Source of the DNA: Campylobacter ornithocola
GTDB lineage: Bacteria; Campylobacterota; Campylobacteria; Campylobacterales; Campylobacteraceae
DNA length: 64,000 nucleotides
Assembly: GCF_013201605.1 (NCBI RefSeq)
Contig: NZ_CP053848.1
Span: forward strand, 992,001 to 1,056,000
Reading direction: 5' to 3'
Under the pieces are notes generated by a model that saw only the letters and a program-made list of their open reading frames with translations, was not told the origin of the DNA and did not search any database. Shown in pieces: positions 19,841 through 29,169 of this stretch. A program made the position numbers and the translations under genes. Each line of letters starts with the position of its first letter. Position 1 is the stretch's first letter.

Positions 19841-20881
19841 CTAAGCTTTTTTTCTTAAATATACTCCGCATTCAAGGTGAGGTGTATTGACAAATTGATC
19901 AAAAAAGGCAAATCTTGAGATTTTATGACTTTGACATAAAATCTCAAGATTTTCTTTTAAGCTAATAGGATTGCAAGAAATATAAATGATATTCTCATAA
20001 TGTTTTATAAACTCGACTACGCTTAAATCAAGTCCTGATCTTGGAGGATCAACCAAAACGTGAGACATTTTAAAACTATCTAAATCTACCCCTTTTAAAC
20101 GATTAAATTCTCTTTCTTTTTTTAAAGCTTGACTTAATTCTTCGCTAGAAAGTCTTGTAAAAGTTATATTTTCAATAGAATTTAAAACACAATTTTCTAG
20201 AGCAAATTCAATATTTTTTTTGGAAATTTCAGTCGCTAAAACTTTACCAAAATATCTTGCTAACGCTATAGTAAAATTTCCATAACCACAATAAAGCTCT
20301 AATAAATCTTGTCTAAAATCATTCTCTATACAAGATAAAACCCATTCAATCATCTTTTCATTAATAAAGGTATTAGGTTGGATAAAACAATCATTATTAA
20401 ACTCATATAAAAATTCTTTAGTGTTAATATTCAAAATCTGTCTTAAGATTTCTCCATTAAATACAAGTTTCTTACCTCTACTTCTTGCTATGAGTTTAAG
20501 ATTTAATCTTGTTGCCAATTCTTGTAAATCTTGCGCGATTAGCTCTATATTTTTATGATAAAGCAAAGTTATACTTAAATCTAATTTTGTAGCTAAAAAC
20601 TCCACCCCAAAAAGCTTATGTTTTAAATTTTCATTTAAATTACACAATAAAATAGACATATATTTTTGAATTTTTTCATCTGCTATACTAAATTTCTCAA
20701 TAGGAATTTTTTTCTTATTTTCAAACATTGCATAAAAAATTTCCCCATTTTCATGATGATATATAGAAAATTCTGCTCTAGTTCTATAAGCTTTTAAAGG
20801 TGATTTAAAACACTGAATTTCTCCATCATATAAAGAAGAAAACAATGCTTTATTTAAAGCAATTTTTTCTTCAAAATGCAT
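19841..20881 (-). CDS. trmA: tRNA (uracil-5-)-methyltransferase TrmA
   Basis: TrmA makes ribothymidine at U54 of tRNA using S-adenosylmethionine. The 346-residue protein has [22 protein letters not shown] near residue 32, [17 protein letters not shown] near 166, and the SAM-binding [20 protein letters not shown] near 192. [15 protein letters not shown] (catalytic Cys) and a C-terminal [16 protein letters not shown] complete the pattern. The stop of the upstream antiporter gene abuts its ATG. Confidence 0.95.
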   Translation of the reverse strand: MHFEEKIALNKALFSSLYDGEIQCFKSPLKAYRTRAEFSIYHHENGEIFYAMFENKKKIPIEKFSIADEKIQKYMSILLCNLNENLKHKLFGVEFLATKLDLSITLLYHKNIELIAQDLQELATRLNLKLIARSRGKKLVFNGEILRQILNINTKEFLYEFNNDCFIQPNTFINEKMIEWVLSCIENDFRQDLLELYCGYGNFTIALARYFGKVLATEISKKNIEFALENCVLNSIENITFTRLSSEELSQALKKEREFNRLKGVDLDSFKMSHVLVDPPRSGLDLSVVEFIKHYENIIYISCNPISLKENLEILCQSHKISRFAFFDQFVNTPHLECGVYLRKKA

Positions 20882-22594
20882 TTATACATCTACCTTTTTA
20901 CCAACTACAAAAAGTAAAGCTATCATAGCTAAGATACCAAAAACAAGTCCAAGCCATACATTAAGTCCTAATGCTACCGGTAAATAACCACAAAGTATAC
21001 TAATAGCACAAACACTCAAAGCATAAGGCATTTGAGTGCTAACATGAGCTAAGAGATCACATTTACTCCCCATAGATGAAAGTATAGTTGTATCAGAAAT
21101 TGGCGAGCAATGATCTCCAAAAATAGCTCCTGTCAAAACCCCTGAAATATTAATAATCATATATTGGTGCAATTCTACTCCGCTTAATTCATTATGAACC
21201 CCAACAGCCATAGCCAAAGGAATAGCTAAAGGCATTAAAATACCCATAGTCCCATAACTAGTTCCCGTTGAAAAAGAAATAATAGAAGCAAAAATAAAAA
21301 TTGCAGTAGGAAGCAAGTAAATAGGTGTTTTATCCGAAAATAAATCAATTAAATATTTAGAAGTTCCTAGATCTTTAATCACAGAAGCTAATGACCATGC
21401 ACAAAGTAAAATAATCACTGTCATAATCATAGTTCTCCAACCGTGAGTCCAAATTGCAATTGCTTCTTTTAAAGTAAATATTTTTCTATACATTCCTAAA
21501 ATAATAGCTACTATGGTAGCTAAAAGTGCTGCTTGAAACAATACTACCGAAGCATCAGCTGCTCCAAAAGTTTCTCTAAAAGCAAATAAACTAAGTGGTG
21601 CTACATCAATTTGTGCTTTAATACTTGCATCATCTAAAGCATTATAACCACTAAAATAAAAACCTATGAATGAAAAAACGATCAAAACACCTAAAGGTAT
21701 GATTGCATTAGAAGCTTGTAGTTTTATATGCTCTTTTGGTTCTAAAACCTTATCTTCTATATTGTCAATTTGCTCATGTCCATGAGAAAACTTACCTGCT
21801 CTAGCTCTAAGTTCAGCTTTTAACATAGGTCCAAATTCTCTACCTGTATAAATAGTCAAAATAACAAAAATCAACATAAAAAGATTATAAAATCTATAAG
21901 GTAGGGTTTGTACAAAAATTTCAAAAGCATTAACCTCTTCTTTTGCTATGCCAAGATGAGCAAAAGTTGCATTATCGATTAGATCATATCCACTACGAAT
22001 CAACGAAATTTCAAGTCCTATCCAAGTAGAAATAATAGCAAGACCAGTAATTGGTGCTGCGGTTGCATCCATAATAAAAGCAAGTTTTTCCCGACTCACT
22101 CTAAATTTATCAGTAACTGGACGCATGATAGGACCTACGATTAATGAGTTGGCATAATCATCAAAGAAAATAAAAATCCCCATACACCAAGTAGCAAATT
22201 GCGAACTTTTTGCTTGCTTGGCCTTAGTAGAAAGCCAAACAGCTACAGCTTTTGTTCCCCCTGTTTTGGTAATGAGTGCCACAACTCCGCCTATAGTTAA
22301 AACTTGTAATAAAATACCTGCATTTCCTGGACTTGCCATAGCATTTACTACTTTAGAAATAAATCCAGTAAAAGAAACTATAATCGCATGATAAATGCTA
22401 TTTTCAATAAGTCCTAACATAAAAGTACCGCTTAATGCACCAATAAACAAAGAAAGTACTACATCTTTAGTAATAAAAGCTAAAATAATAGCTATTACAG
22501 GTGGTAAAAGCGTCCAAATTCCAAAAAGCTCTGCATTTACTTGTGCATCAGCAAATAACAATAAAGGAGTTAATAGTAAATAAAAAATTTTCAT
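20882..22594 (-). CDS. NhaC-type Na+/H+ antiporter family protein
   Basis: A 570-residue integral membrane protein. A signal-like first hydrophobic segment (MKIFYLLLTPLLLFADAQ) is followed by more than ten transmembrane segments. NhaC-family landmarks include FIFFDDYANSLIVGPIMRP near residue 147 and FSTGTSYGTMGILMPLAIPL with GDHCSPISDTTILSSMGSKC towards the end. Such proteins exchange Na+ or organic ions against protons. It is followed directly by trmA, the order I recall for C. jejuni. The exact ion is not shown by the sequence. Confidence 0.88.
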   Translation of the reverse strand: MKIFYLLLTPLLLFADAQVNAELFGIWTLLPPVIAIILAFITKDVVLSLFIGALSGTFMLGLIENSIYHAIIVSFTGFISKVVNAMASPGNAGILLQVLTIGGVVALITKTGGTKAVAVWLSTKAKQAKSSQFATWCMGIFIFFDDYANSLIVGPIMRPVTDKFRVSREKLAFIMDATAAPITGLAIISTWIGLEISLIRSGYDLIDNATFAHLGIAKEEVNAFEIFVQTLPYRFYNLFMLIFVILTIYTGREFGPMLKAELRARAGKFSHGHEQIDNIEDKVLEPKEHIKLQASNAIIPLGVLIVFSFIGFYFSGYNALDDASIKAQIDVAPLSLFAFRETFGAADASVVLFQAALLATIVAIILGMYRKIFTLKEAIAIWTHGWRTMIMTVIILLCAWSLASVIKDLGTSKYLIDLFSDKTPIYLLPTAIFIFASIISFSTGTSYGTMGILMPLAIPLAMAVGVHNELSGVELHQYMIINISGVLTGAIFGDHCSPISDTTILSSMGSKCDLLAHVSTQMPYALSVCAISILCGYLPVALGLNVWLGLVFGILAMIALLFVVGKKVDV

Positions 22595-22612
22595 ATCTTT
22601 CCTTGAGTTTTT

Positions 22613-23359
22613 TTATATTTTTTCACTAAAAGTTCCTGCCCAAGTTTGAGTCACAGGCATAAGTTCTATTTCGTTGATATTAATATGTTCAGGTAAGCTA
22701 ATAATAAAAGTAATGATCTTTGCTATATCTTCAGCCTTAATGTATTTAGTATTCTCATAAACTTCATCAGCTTTTTTTACATCACCCTTAAATCTAACCT
22801 CGCTAAATTCAGTTTTGCAAAGTCCTGGTGCGATATTGGTTACTTTTATATTACTTCCACGCAAATCCGTTCTTAAAGCTTTAGAAAATTGTGCCACAAA
22901 AGCTTTAGTTCCACAATATACATTTCCACCATAATAAGGTACATTAGCTGCAATAGAACCAAGATTAATCACATGAGCATTCTTTGTTTTTCTAAGCAAA
23001 GGTAAAGTAGCTCTTGCTATATACAAAAAGCCTTTGATATTAGTATCTACCATTGCTTCTATATCTTCAATATTTAAAGAATCAAATTCGTCTAAACCCA
23101 AAGCAAGACCAGCATTATTAATAAGCAAAGAGATGTTTTTAAACTCTTGAGGTAAATTTTTAATTGCTGTAAAAACCGCTTGCTTGTCTCTAACATCAAG
23201 TGCTATAGGATAAATTTTATTTCCATAAAGCTCTTGTAGTTTTTCTAATCTTTCTTTGCGTCTTGCTATGGCTATAACTTTATAATCAAGCTCTATTAAA
23301 GCTTTTAAACTCTCTAATCCAAAACCCGAGCTTACCCCTGTTATTAGTGCAGTTTTCAC
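22613..23359 (-). CDS. Short-chain dehydrogenase/reductase (YdfG-like)
   Basis: A 248-residue cytoplasmic oxidoreductase with the classical SDR layout. The cofactor motif is TGVSSGFGLESLKAL at the start; the following IARRKERLEKL has basic residues that suit NADP(H). NNAGLALG lies near residue 85 and NLGSIAANVPYYGG plus YCGTKAF carry the catalytic Ser, Tyr and Lys. The closest type I recognise is YdfG, an NADP-dependent 3-hydroxy acid/serine dehydrogenase. The start is GTG at 23359 with AGGAG upstream. The ankyrin-protein gene ends 2 bases upstream. Confidence 0.88.
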   Translation of the reverse strand: MKTALITGVSSGFGLESLKALIELDYKVIAIARRKERLEKLQELYGNKIYPIALDVRDKQAVFTAIKNLPQEFKNISLLINNAGLALGLDEFDSLNIEDIEAMVDTNIKGFLYIARATLPLLRKTKNAHVINLGSIAANVPYYGGNVYCGTKAFVAQFSKALRTDLRGSNIKVTNIAPGLCKTEFSEVRFKGDVKKADEVYENTKYIKAEDIAKIITFIISLPEHININEIELMPVTQTWAGTFSEKI

Positions 23360-23361
23360 GG

Positions 23362-24603
23362 TTACTCCTCTTCATATAGCATTAAATTTTCACTCTCTTT
23401 TAAACCAAGCTTTTTTAAAAATTCAACATTTTGCTTTTTCTTGGCAATGATAGCAAAATCAAGTGCATTAAAACCTAAGTCATCTATTTCTTTGTAATTT
23501 GCTTTATAATCTATAAGCAATTTAAGCATTTTTACATCTGCATAATTTGCTCCATGCATAAAAATATTTTTAGAAGTGTGCTCAAGTGCACATAATGTAA
23601 TAAAATATGGAGCATTACTTCCCACACTAGCAATAGAAAGTTTTTCATTATCATTAATATATTTTTGATTTACATTAGCACCATTTTCAAGTAAAAGTTT
23701 TGCAACCTCATAATTGTTATATTCCACTGCGTAAAATAAAGGTGTTTTTCCAAAAGAATTTCTATAATCAACAACAGCTTCATTTTCAAGTAAAACCTTA
23801 ACATTCTCTATACTATCTAACGCAAAAAATAAAGCAGATTCATAACCTTCATTTATTTTTGCGCCCAATTTTATAAATTCACTTACAATTTCACTTTCTC
23901 TATTATTTAATAAAGCAGATTTAAAACCATTATTTAATTCTAAATTACTAATTTTTTTACCATAAATATATTCTTTGATTTGTTCTAATGAATTATTTTT
24001 ATTTGCTACAAATTTTTCAAAATCTGAAATATCTTTAAAAATTTTAGTCTCACCAACCGCCCAATTTAAAAATTCATTTAAAGCATTACTAGCAAAATAA
24101 ATTGCACTTGCTTTATCTAAATTAAACTCATTTTGAAAATACTTAGTTAAAGGATTAATTGCATTATTGTACTCTTTCCAAAATTCTTTAAAAAGTTTAA
24201 AATTCCCTATGCTCTGATAAGCCCAAAATCTAAAATAAGCTTTTAATTTTACAAATTTTTCTTCAAGCACCATAGAATCTTGCAGGGTTTTTTGATAGGT
24301 CCTTGGATCAAGCGCGATTTCTAATAATTTAAAATCAAATTGTCTTAAATCGCTAAAATATTCTCCACCCATACAAGCACTATTACTTCCTCTAATTTCA
24401 TTAGCAAGTTCATATAGTCTTTTAGTAATTTGGTTATTTTTTAAAGAAAAAGCACAATTTAGATCCACTTGTGTAAAATCTTGTGTATTTTTTGGCTCAA
24501 ATTCTTTAAAAAAATCTGTTTTGTTTTCCTTAACATACTCACAACTATAATCTAAAGCTAGAATATTTAAACTCAAAATTAAACTAAGTAATAAAATTCT
24601 CAA
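23362..24603 (-). CDS. Periplasmic ankyrin-repeat protein
   Basis: A 413-residue protein with a cleavable signal peptide (MRILLLSLILSLNILALDYS). A unique helical N-terminal domain with several Cys (DYSCEYV, DLNCAFS, SACMGGE) runs to about residue 215. It is followed by ankyrin-type repeats: GFKSALLNNRESEIVSEFI, TPLFYAVEYNNYEVAKLLL with ENGANVN, then ADVKMLKLLIDYKANYKE and GFNALDFAIIAKKKQNVEFL. Partner and function are unknown; ankyrin repeats imply protein binding. C. jejuni has a similar predicted periplasmic protein at the same place. Confidence 0.85.
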   Translation of the reverse strand: MRILLLSLILSLNILALDYSCEYVKENKTDFFKEFEPKNTQDFTQVDLNCAFSLKNNQITKRLYELANEIRGSNSACMGGEYFSDLRQFDFKLLEIALDPRTYQKTLQDSMVLEEKFVKLKAYFRFWAYQSIGNFKLFKEFWKEYNNAINPLTKYFQNEFNLDKASAIYFASNALNEFLNWAVGETKIFKDISDFEKFVANKNNSLEQIKEYIYGKKISNLELNNGFKSALLNNRESEIVSEFIKLGAKINEGYESALFFALDSIENVKVLLENEAVVDYRNSFGKTPLFYAVEYNNYEVAKLLLENGANVNQKYINDNEKLSIASVGSNAPYFITLCALEHTSKNIFMHGANYADVKMLKLLIDYKANYKEIDDLGFNALDFAIIAKKKQNVEFLKKLGLKESENLMLYEEE

Positions 24604-24713
24604 GTATTTTCCTTGAATATAAATTAAATTACTATTTTAACTAAATTTTTGCTTTAATAACAATTAATTAATTTAAAATTCATACAATGCTTCCTTTTAA
24701 ATCAAGGAAAAAT

Positions 24714-25172
24714 ATGTATCAAAGTTTCTATAAAGCTAATTTTGCTTATATTCTTTTACAAAGCAATGAAAATAAACTCGTTAATGTTGATTTTACTACA
24801 TTAAAACCTGATTTTACAAAACAAAAACATCCTATCTTAGAGCAAGCTTTGGAAGAATTAGATCTTTACTTTAGTCAAAAACTTTTTACTTTCAGTACTC
24901 CTTTATCTATCCACGGAAGTGAATTTGAGCAAAAAGTATATAAAGCTTTAACTAAAATTCCTTATGGACAAACTAAAACATATCAAGAAATTGCTATTTT
25001 TATTAATCATCCAAAAGCTTTTAGGGCAGTGGGAAATGCAAATTCTAAAAATAAACTTGCAATTTTTATACCTTGTCACAGAGTAGTAGCCAAAAATCAC
25101 TTGGGTGGCTATAATGGTGGATTAGATATAAAAATAAAATTATTGCAACTTGAAGGTAGCTTAAATGATTAA
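24714..25172 (+). CDS. ogt: Methylated-DNA--[protein]-cysteine S-methyltransferase
   Basis: This suicide repair protein moves alkyl groups from O6-methylguanine to its own Cys. The 152-residue protein has FEQKVYKALTKIPYGQTKTY (helix-turn-helix entry), AFRAVGNANSKN (Asn hinge) and the active-site IPCHRVVAKN, then GGYNGGLDIKIKLLQLE. I chose the ATG at 24714 (MYQSFYKANF) because AAGGA lies 5 bases upstream; an ATG at 24687 lacks a ribosome site. It overlaps the next gene by 8 bases. Confidence 0.94.
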   Translation: MYQSFYKANFAYILLQSNENKLVNVDFTTLKPDFTKQKHPILEQALEELDLYFSQKLFTFSTPLSIHGSEFEQKVYKALTKIPYGQTKTYQEIAIFINHPKAFRAVGNANSKNKLAIFIPCHRVVAKNHLGGYNGGLDIKIKLLQLEGSLND

Positions 25173-26043
25173 TCTATTATTAGTAAGCTTCATTTGGGCT
25201 TTTTCCTTTCCATTAATCGGACATTTTATTACTTTAGAAATGGATAGTTTTTTTGCTGCTTTTGCAAAAGTTTTTTTATCTTTATTGGTGTTTTTACCTT
25301 TTTTAAATTTTAAATTAAATTTACTTTTAAAATTAAAACTCATAGGTATTGGGGCTTTGCAACTTGGAATGATGAATTTATTTTATTATCATTCCTTTTT
25401 GTATTTAAGTGTGAGCGAGGTGGCTCTTTTTACCATTTTTACCCCTTTTTATGTTGTGTTGTTTTATGGATTTTTTTCAAAAAATCTTAGATACTTGTAT
25501 TTTATTAGTGTTTTGATATGCATCTTTGGTGCTTTTGTAGTTAAATTCGACAACATCAATTCTAATTTTTTATATGGATTTTTACTCATACAAGGAGCTA
25601 ATATAGTATTTGGCGCTGGACAAAGTTTTTATAAAATTTTATTAGAAAACAATACAAATTTAAGTCAAAAAGAAGCTTTTGTTTATTTTTATCTAGGTGC
25701 TATTTGTATAACCTTACCTGCTTTTTTATTTTTCGGAGACTATAGTAATTTACCATCAAATTTAAGCTCTTGGATAGCCTTAATTTATCTTGGTATTGTT
25801 GCCTCAGGGCTTGGATATTTTTTATGGAATAAAGGCTCCACTGAGGTAGATAGCGGAGTTTTAGCTCTAATGAATAATGCTATTATACCTTTAAGCATCT
25901 TTATCAATATGAGTATTTTTGGAGTAGATGTAGAGATACTACCTTTTTGCATAGGATCTTTAATCATTCTTTTTTCATTTTTTATACATAAAAAAATCAT
26001 GCATTATTATAATAAGAAATCTTACTCAAATACAAACCACTAG
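25165..26043 (+). CDS. EamA/DMT family transporter
   Basis: A 292-residue inner-membrane protein with about ten transmembrane segments in two EamA repeats. The first begins LLLVSFIWAFSFPLIGHFI and ends in FSKNLRYLYFISVLICIFGAF. The second contains WIALIYLGIVASGLGYFLWN and VDSGVLALMNNAIIPLSIFI. The substrate is not determinable. Its start overlaps ogt. Its last 47 bases overlap the 3' end of truA on the opposite strand. Confidence 0.88.
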   Translation: MINLLLVSFIWAFSFPLIGHFITLEMDSFFAAFAKVFLSLLVFLPFLNFKLNLLLKLKLIGIGALQLGMMNLFYYHSFLYLSVSEVALFTIFTPFYVVLFYGFFSKNLRYLYFISVLICIFGAFVVKFDNINSNFLYGFLLIQGANIVFGAGQSFYKILLENNTNLSQKEAFVYFYLGAICITLPAFLFFGDYSNLPSNLSSWIALIYLGIVASGLGYFLWNKGSTEVDSGVLALMNNAIIPLSIFINMSIFGVDVEILPFCIGSLIILFSFFIHKKIMHYYNKKSYSNTNH

Positions 26044-26731
26044 CTGGAGCTAAAAATCTACAATGAGCCTTTTTAGCATTAATTTGCTCCAAAAGCTCAT
26101 TTTGGCTCATTTTTCCCTCTAATACTTTTAAAATACTTGCCATCATCATTCTAATTTGTGATCTTAAAAAACCATTAGCTTCAAAATAAAAAATAGTGTA
26201 GTTTTTATAAGTATAAACTCTAGTTTTATACATCATTCTTATGCTTGTTTTATTATCTGAACCTTCTTTTTGAAAAAGTTTAAAATCATGCTCTCCTTCA
26301 AATAAATGTATTATTTCTTTAGCTAATTTAATATTAATCTCTGGGTAAAAATGCACATAAGAGGCTAAAAAAGGATTATATTTTTCATGACTTATAATAT
26401 AACGATATGCTCTTTTTTGTACATCAAAACGTACTTGAAAATTTTCTTGAACTTTTTGAATACGCTTAATATGAATAAATGGATGTGCAAAATGATTAAT
26501 TTTATTTTTCAAATACACAAAATCTTTAAAATACTCACCCGTTTTTATACAAGCAACTGCATTAAATGCATGCACGCCTTTATCAGTCCTTGAAGCAAAT
26601 AAAGGCTTATCATAAATACCCAAATGCGATAAAGCTTGTGCTAAAGTATCTTGCACGCTAAGTTTATGCGGTTGTGTAGCTGAACCCTGAAATTTAGACC
26701 CATCATAAGAAAAAGTTAATTTTAAAAACAT
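25997..26731 (-). CDS. truA: tRNA pseudouridine(38-40) synthase TruA
   Basis: TruA isomerises uridines 38-40 in the tRNA anticodon stem. The 244-residue protein starts MFLKLTFSYDGSKFQGSATQ and has the catalytic Asp in ASRTDKGVHAFNAVACI near residue 50. FHVxF-like RVYTYKNYTIFYFEANGFLR and a SQIRMMMASILKVLEG segment follow. It is the distal gene of a minus-strand operon after the LptF/G gene, whose stop is adjacent to its ATG. Confidence 0.95.
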   Translation of the reverse strand: MFLKLTFSYDGSKFQGSATQPHKLSVQDTLAQALSHLGIYDKPLFASRTDKGVHAFNAVACIKTGEYFKDFVYLKNKINHFAHPFIHIKRIQKVQENFQVRFDVQKRAYRYIISHEKYNPFLASYVHFYPEINIKLAKEIIHLFEGEHDFKLFQKEGSDNKTSIRMMYKTRVYTYKNYTIFYFEANGFLRSQIRMMMASILKVLEGKMSQNELLEQINAKKAHCRFLAPASGLYLSKISYYNNA

Positions 26732-27757
26732 CTAATATTTATTTGTAATTTTAATCTTAAAATAAACGCTTGAAACAAGAAAAAATATTGAAAATATCAA
26801 TGCAACAGCTACAAATGGCGGATTATAAAAGCTTATCAAAAGACCAAAATAAGCAAAAATAACTATAAAAATTCCAAAATACGCAAAACCTTTTTCATAA
26901 CGATATGTTACTATGCCAAAAGATAATGCAAATAATACACTTGCCAAAGGAAATAAAGCAATCAATACATAAATAACAAATTCTTTCGCTTTTTCTTTAT
27001 TGCTTGTTACATCAGACCAATAATCATAAAAACTTTTAGTATTTAATTCTCTAGAAGAAAGCTTGCTTTTAATTAATAGTTTTTTAAAACTAGCAATATG
27101 CCAATCCTCATTTTTAATCTCATAAGTTTTTCCCTCATCTAACTTAAAGGTGATTACTCCCTCATTTGTATCCAACTTTCCCTCTTTAGCTAAAATCACT
27201 CGTTCTTTATCTTGTGGATTTTTCTTTGGATAATACATTATAATATTTTTATAAGTTTCATCGGAATTTTTAGCATCTATAAAAACTAGCCAATCTCCGT
27301 ATCGTTGTCCAAATTCCCCTGTTTTTATACTTACTTTAGCACTAATTTTTTTATAATCAACAAAATTATCAAAAAGCTCAAAAGAAATAGGAATGAAAAC
27401 CAAAACCACCACAAGCATAAAAGCACTAACTAAAGTAGCAATTTTTATAAAAAAACCTGCTAACATTTTTGGTGCTAAACCCAAAGCAAACAAAACCGTA
27501 CTTTCATTTTCTCTTGATAATCTATAAAAAGATAAAGTCAAAGCAATAAAAAATGATATAGGCAAAGTAAATGCCAATGTTTTTGGTAAAAGATATATAT
27601 ATAATTTTAAAAGCTCAAAAAAAGATATTTCTATATAAGATGTAATTTTTGCAAGTTGGATAAAAAATACAATAGAAACAATAATAAATAAAGTAAAAAA
27701 TAAAGACAACATCGTGCTTAAAAACTGATTAAGCAGATATTTATAAACTAGTTTCAT
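26732..27757 (-). CDS. LptF/LptG family permease (YjgP/YjgQ)
   Basis: LptF and LptG form the membrane part of the ABC transporter that pulls lipo-oligosaccharide from the inner membrane to the outer membrane. The 341-residue protein has three N-terminal transmembrane segments (after MKLVYKYLLNQFLSTM), the conserved PISFFIALTLSFYRLSREN, a periplasmic beta-rich part of about 130 residues, and three C-terminal segments. I chose the ATG at 27757 because it overlaps the prepilin peptidase stop as ATGA; an in-frame extension to 27796 is less likely. F and G cannot be told apart here. Confidence 0.88.
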   Translation of the reverse strand: MKLVYKYLLNQFLSTMLSLFFTLFIIVSIVFFIQLAKITSYIEISFFELLKLYIYLLPKTLAFTLPISFFIALTLSFYRLSRENESTVLFALGLAPKMLAGFFIKIATLVSAFMLVVVLVFIPISFELFDNFVDYKKISAKVSIKTGEFGQRYGDWLVFIDAKNSDETYKNIIMYYPKKNPQDKERVILAKEGKLDTNEGVITFKLDEGKTYEIKNEDWHIASFKKLLIKSKLSSRELNTKSFYDYWSDVTSNKEKAKEFVIYVLIALFPLASVLFALSFGIVTYRYEKGFAYFGIFIVIFAYFGLLISFYNPPFVAVALIFSIFFLVSSVYFKIKITNKY

Positions 27758-28503
27758 ACTATACTTTCTATACTTAAATTTATCAAAATTCCACAAAATA
27801 AAAAAGGAATCATAGGCATTTGATAATCTTTCTTAGCTATTTTTATAAACATTAAAAGACTTAAAAAACATGCTATAAATAGAATTAAAAAGCCTTTTTC
27901 ATAGCCAAAAATTCCAAAAATTAAAGCTATTATTATAACATCACCTTCCCCTAAACTTTCTAAAATTTCATCTCTTTTTTTAAAATTTTTTATAAAATTA
28001 ATTGCACTTTTTAGCAAAAAAATCATTCCAGCCCCAAAACACACTCTAAATAAAAAACTATCTTGAAAATTCTCTAAATTAAAACCATTTTGCAAAAAAT
28101 CAAAACAAAAAGCTAAAACAAACAAAATCCAAAGCCAAAGATCACTCACTGCTTTTAGATAATAATCCATCCAAGAAAGTGCTAAAAATATAGCCAACAT
28201 ACAAGCAAAAATTAAAATTTGAAAAATATCTTCAATTAGATAAAATGCAAACACAAATAAACATGCACAAATAAGCTCATTAAAAGGATAAATTAAAGAA
28301 ATTTTTTCCTTACAAAAAGCACATTTTCCTTTTAAAAATACAAAAGAAAACAAAGGGAAGAGATGATAAAAATTTAAAGTTTTATGACACTTAGGACATT
28401 TTGATCTTGGACTTATAATACTTTCCTTACAAATAGTTCTTAAAATTAAAACATTAACAAAAGAACCCACGCAAAGCCCTAGTAGTAAAAAGAAAAATAT
28501 CAT
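27754..28503 (-). CDS. Type IV prepilin peptidase (A24 family)
   Basis: A 249-residue inner-membrane protease and N-methylase for pilins and pseudopilins. A Cys4 zinc-binding loop is present (CPKCHKTLNF and CAFCKEKIS, residues about 37-65). The two catalytic Asp lie in SWMDYYLKAVSD near residue 130 and in ESLGEGDVIIIALIFGIFG, the GxGD motif, near 188. It should process the pilin-like proteins at 8.3-9.7 kb. It overlaps uppS and the LptF/G gene by 4 bases each. Confidence 0.92.
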   Translation of the reverse strand: MIFFFLLLGLCVGSFVNVLILRTICKESIISPRSKCPKCHKTLNFYHLFPLFSFVFLKGKCAFCKEKISLIYPFNELICACLFVFAFYLIEDIFQILIFACMLAIFLALSWMDYYLKAVSDLWLWILFVLAFCFDFLQNGFNLENFQDSFLFRVCFGAGMIFLLKSAINFIKNFKKRDEILESLGEGDVIIIALIFGIFGYEKGFLILFIACFLSLLMFIKIAKKDYQMPMIPFLFCGILINLSIESIV

Positions 28504-29168
28504 TTACCAAAAGTTCTTTTGCGTTTTTTAAATTCAGTAATTATATTTGCGATTTCTTTTTTAGTAAGTGCAGGAAATAAGGTTTGACTAAAATAAATTT
28601 CTGCATAACTAGACTGCCATAATAAAAAATTTGAAATACGCTTTGCACTTCCTACTCTTAAAAATAAATCTACATCTTCGCTTAAATCAAGATTTGCTTG
28701 TATATTTGCTTCATTAATTTCAAGGTTTTTTTCAACAACCTTTTTAACCGCTCTAACTATTTCATCCTTACCGCCATAAGAAATAGCCAAATTTACACAT
28801 AATTTTGTATGATTTTTAGTTTGTTCTTGAAAATTTTGTATTTTTTTCAAAGTTAATTCATCTAAAAGACTTAAATTTCCTATAGCTTTAAAACGAACTT
28901 CATTAGCAATAAATTTAGGTAAAGACTCATCAAGATATTTGTTTAGCAATTTAAAAAGAAATTCTACTTCTTCTTTTGGCCTTTGCCAATTTTCTGTACT
29001 AAATGCATAAAGAGTTAGGTTTTGAATTTTTTCATCTATACAAACTTCTATGATTTTTTCAACTACTTTAGCACCTTGACTATAACCAATTTTTTCTAAA
29101 AGTCCATTTTTCCTAGCCCATCTTCTATTGCCATCCATTACCACTGCAAGGTGTTTTAGCTCGTTCAT
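28500..29168 (-). CDS. uppS: Isoprenyl (undecaprenyl) diphosphate synthase
   Basis: UppS builds the C55 lipid carrier for peptidoglycan and glycan synthesis by cis-prenyl addition. The 222-residue protein starts MNELKHLAVVMDGNRRWAR with the catalytic Asp and the diphosphate-binding residues. It has TLYAFSTENWQRPKEEV near residue 53 and DVDLFLRVGSAKRISNFLLWQ with SYAEIYF near 167. It overlaps the prepilin peptidase as ATGA. Confidence 0.96.
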   Translation of the reverse strand: MNELKHLAVVMDGNRRWARKNGLLEKIGYSQGAKVVEKIIEVCIDEKIQNLTLYAFSTENWQRPKEEVEFLFKLLNKYLDESLPKFIANEVRFKAIGNLSLLDELTLKKIQNFQEQTKNHTKLCVNLAISYGGKDEIVRAVKKVVEKNLEINEANIQANLDLSEDVDLFLRVGSAKRISNFLLWQSSYAEIYFSQTLFPALTKKEIANIITEFKKRKRTFGK

Positions 29169-29169
29169 T

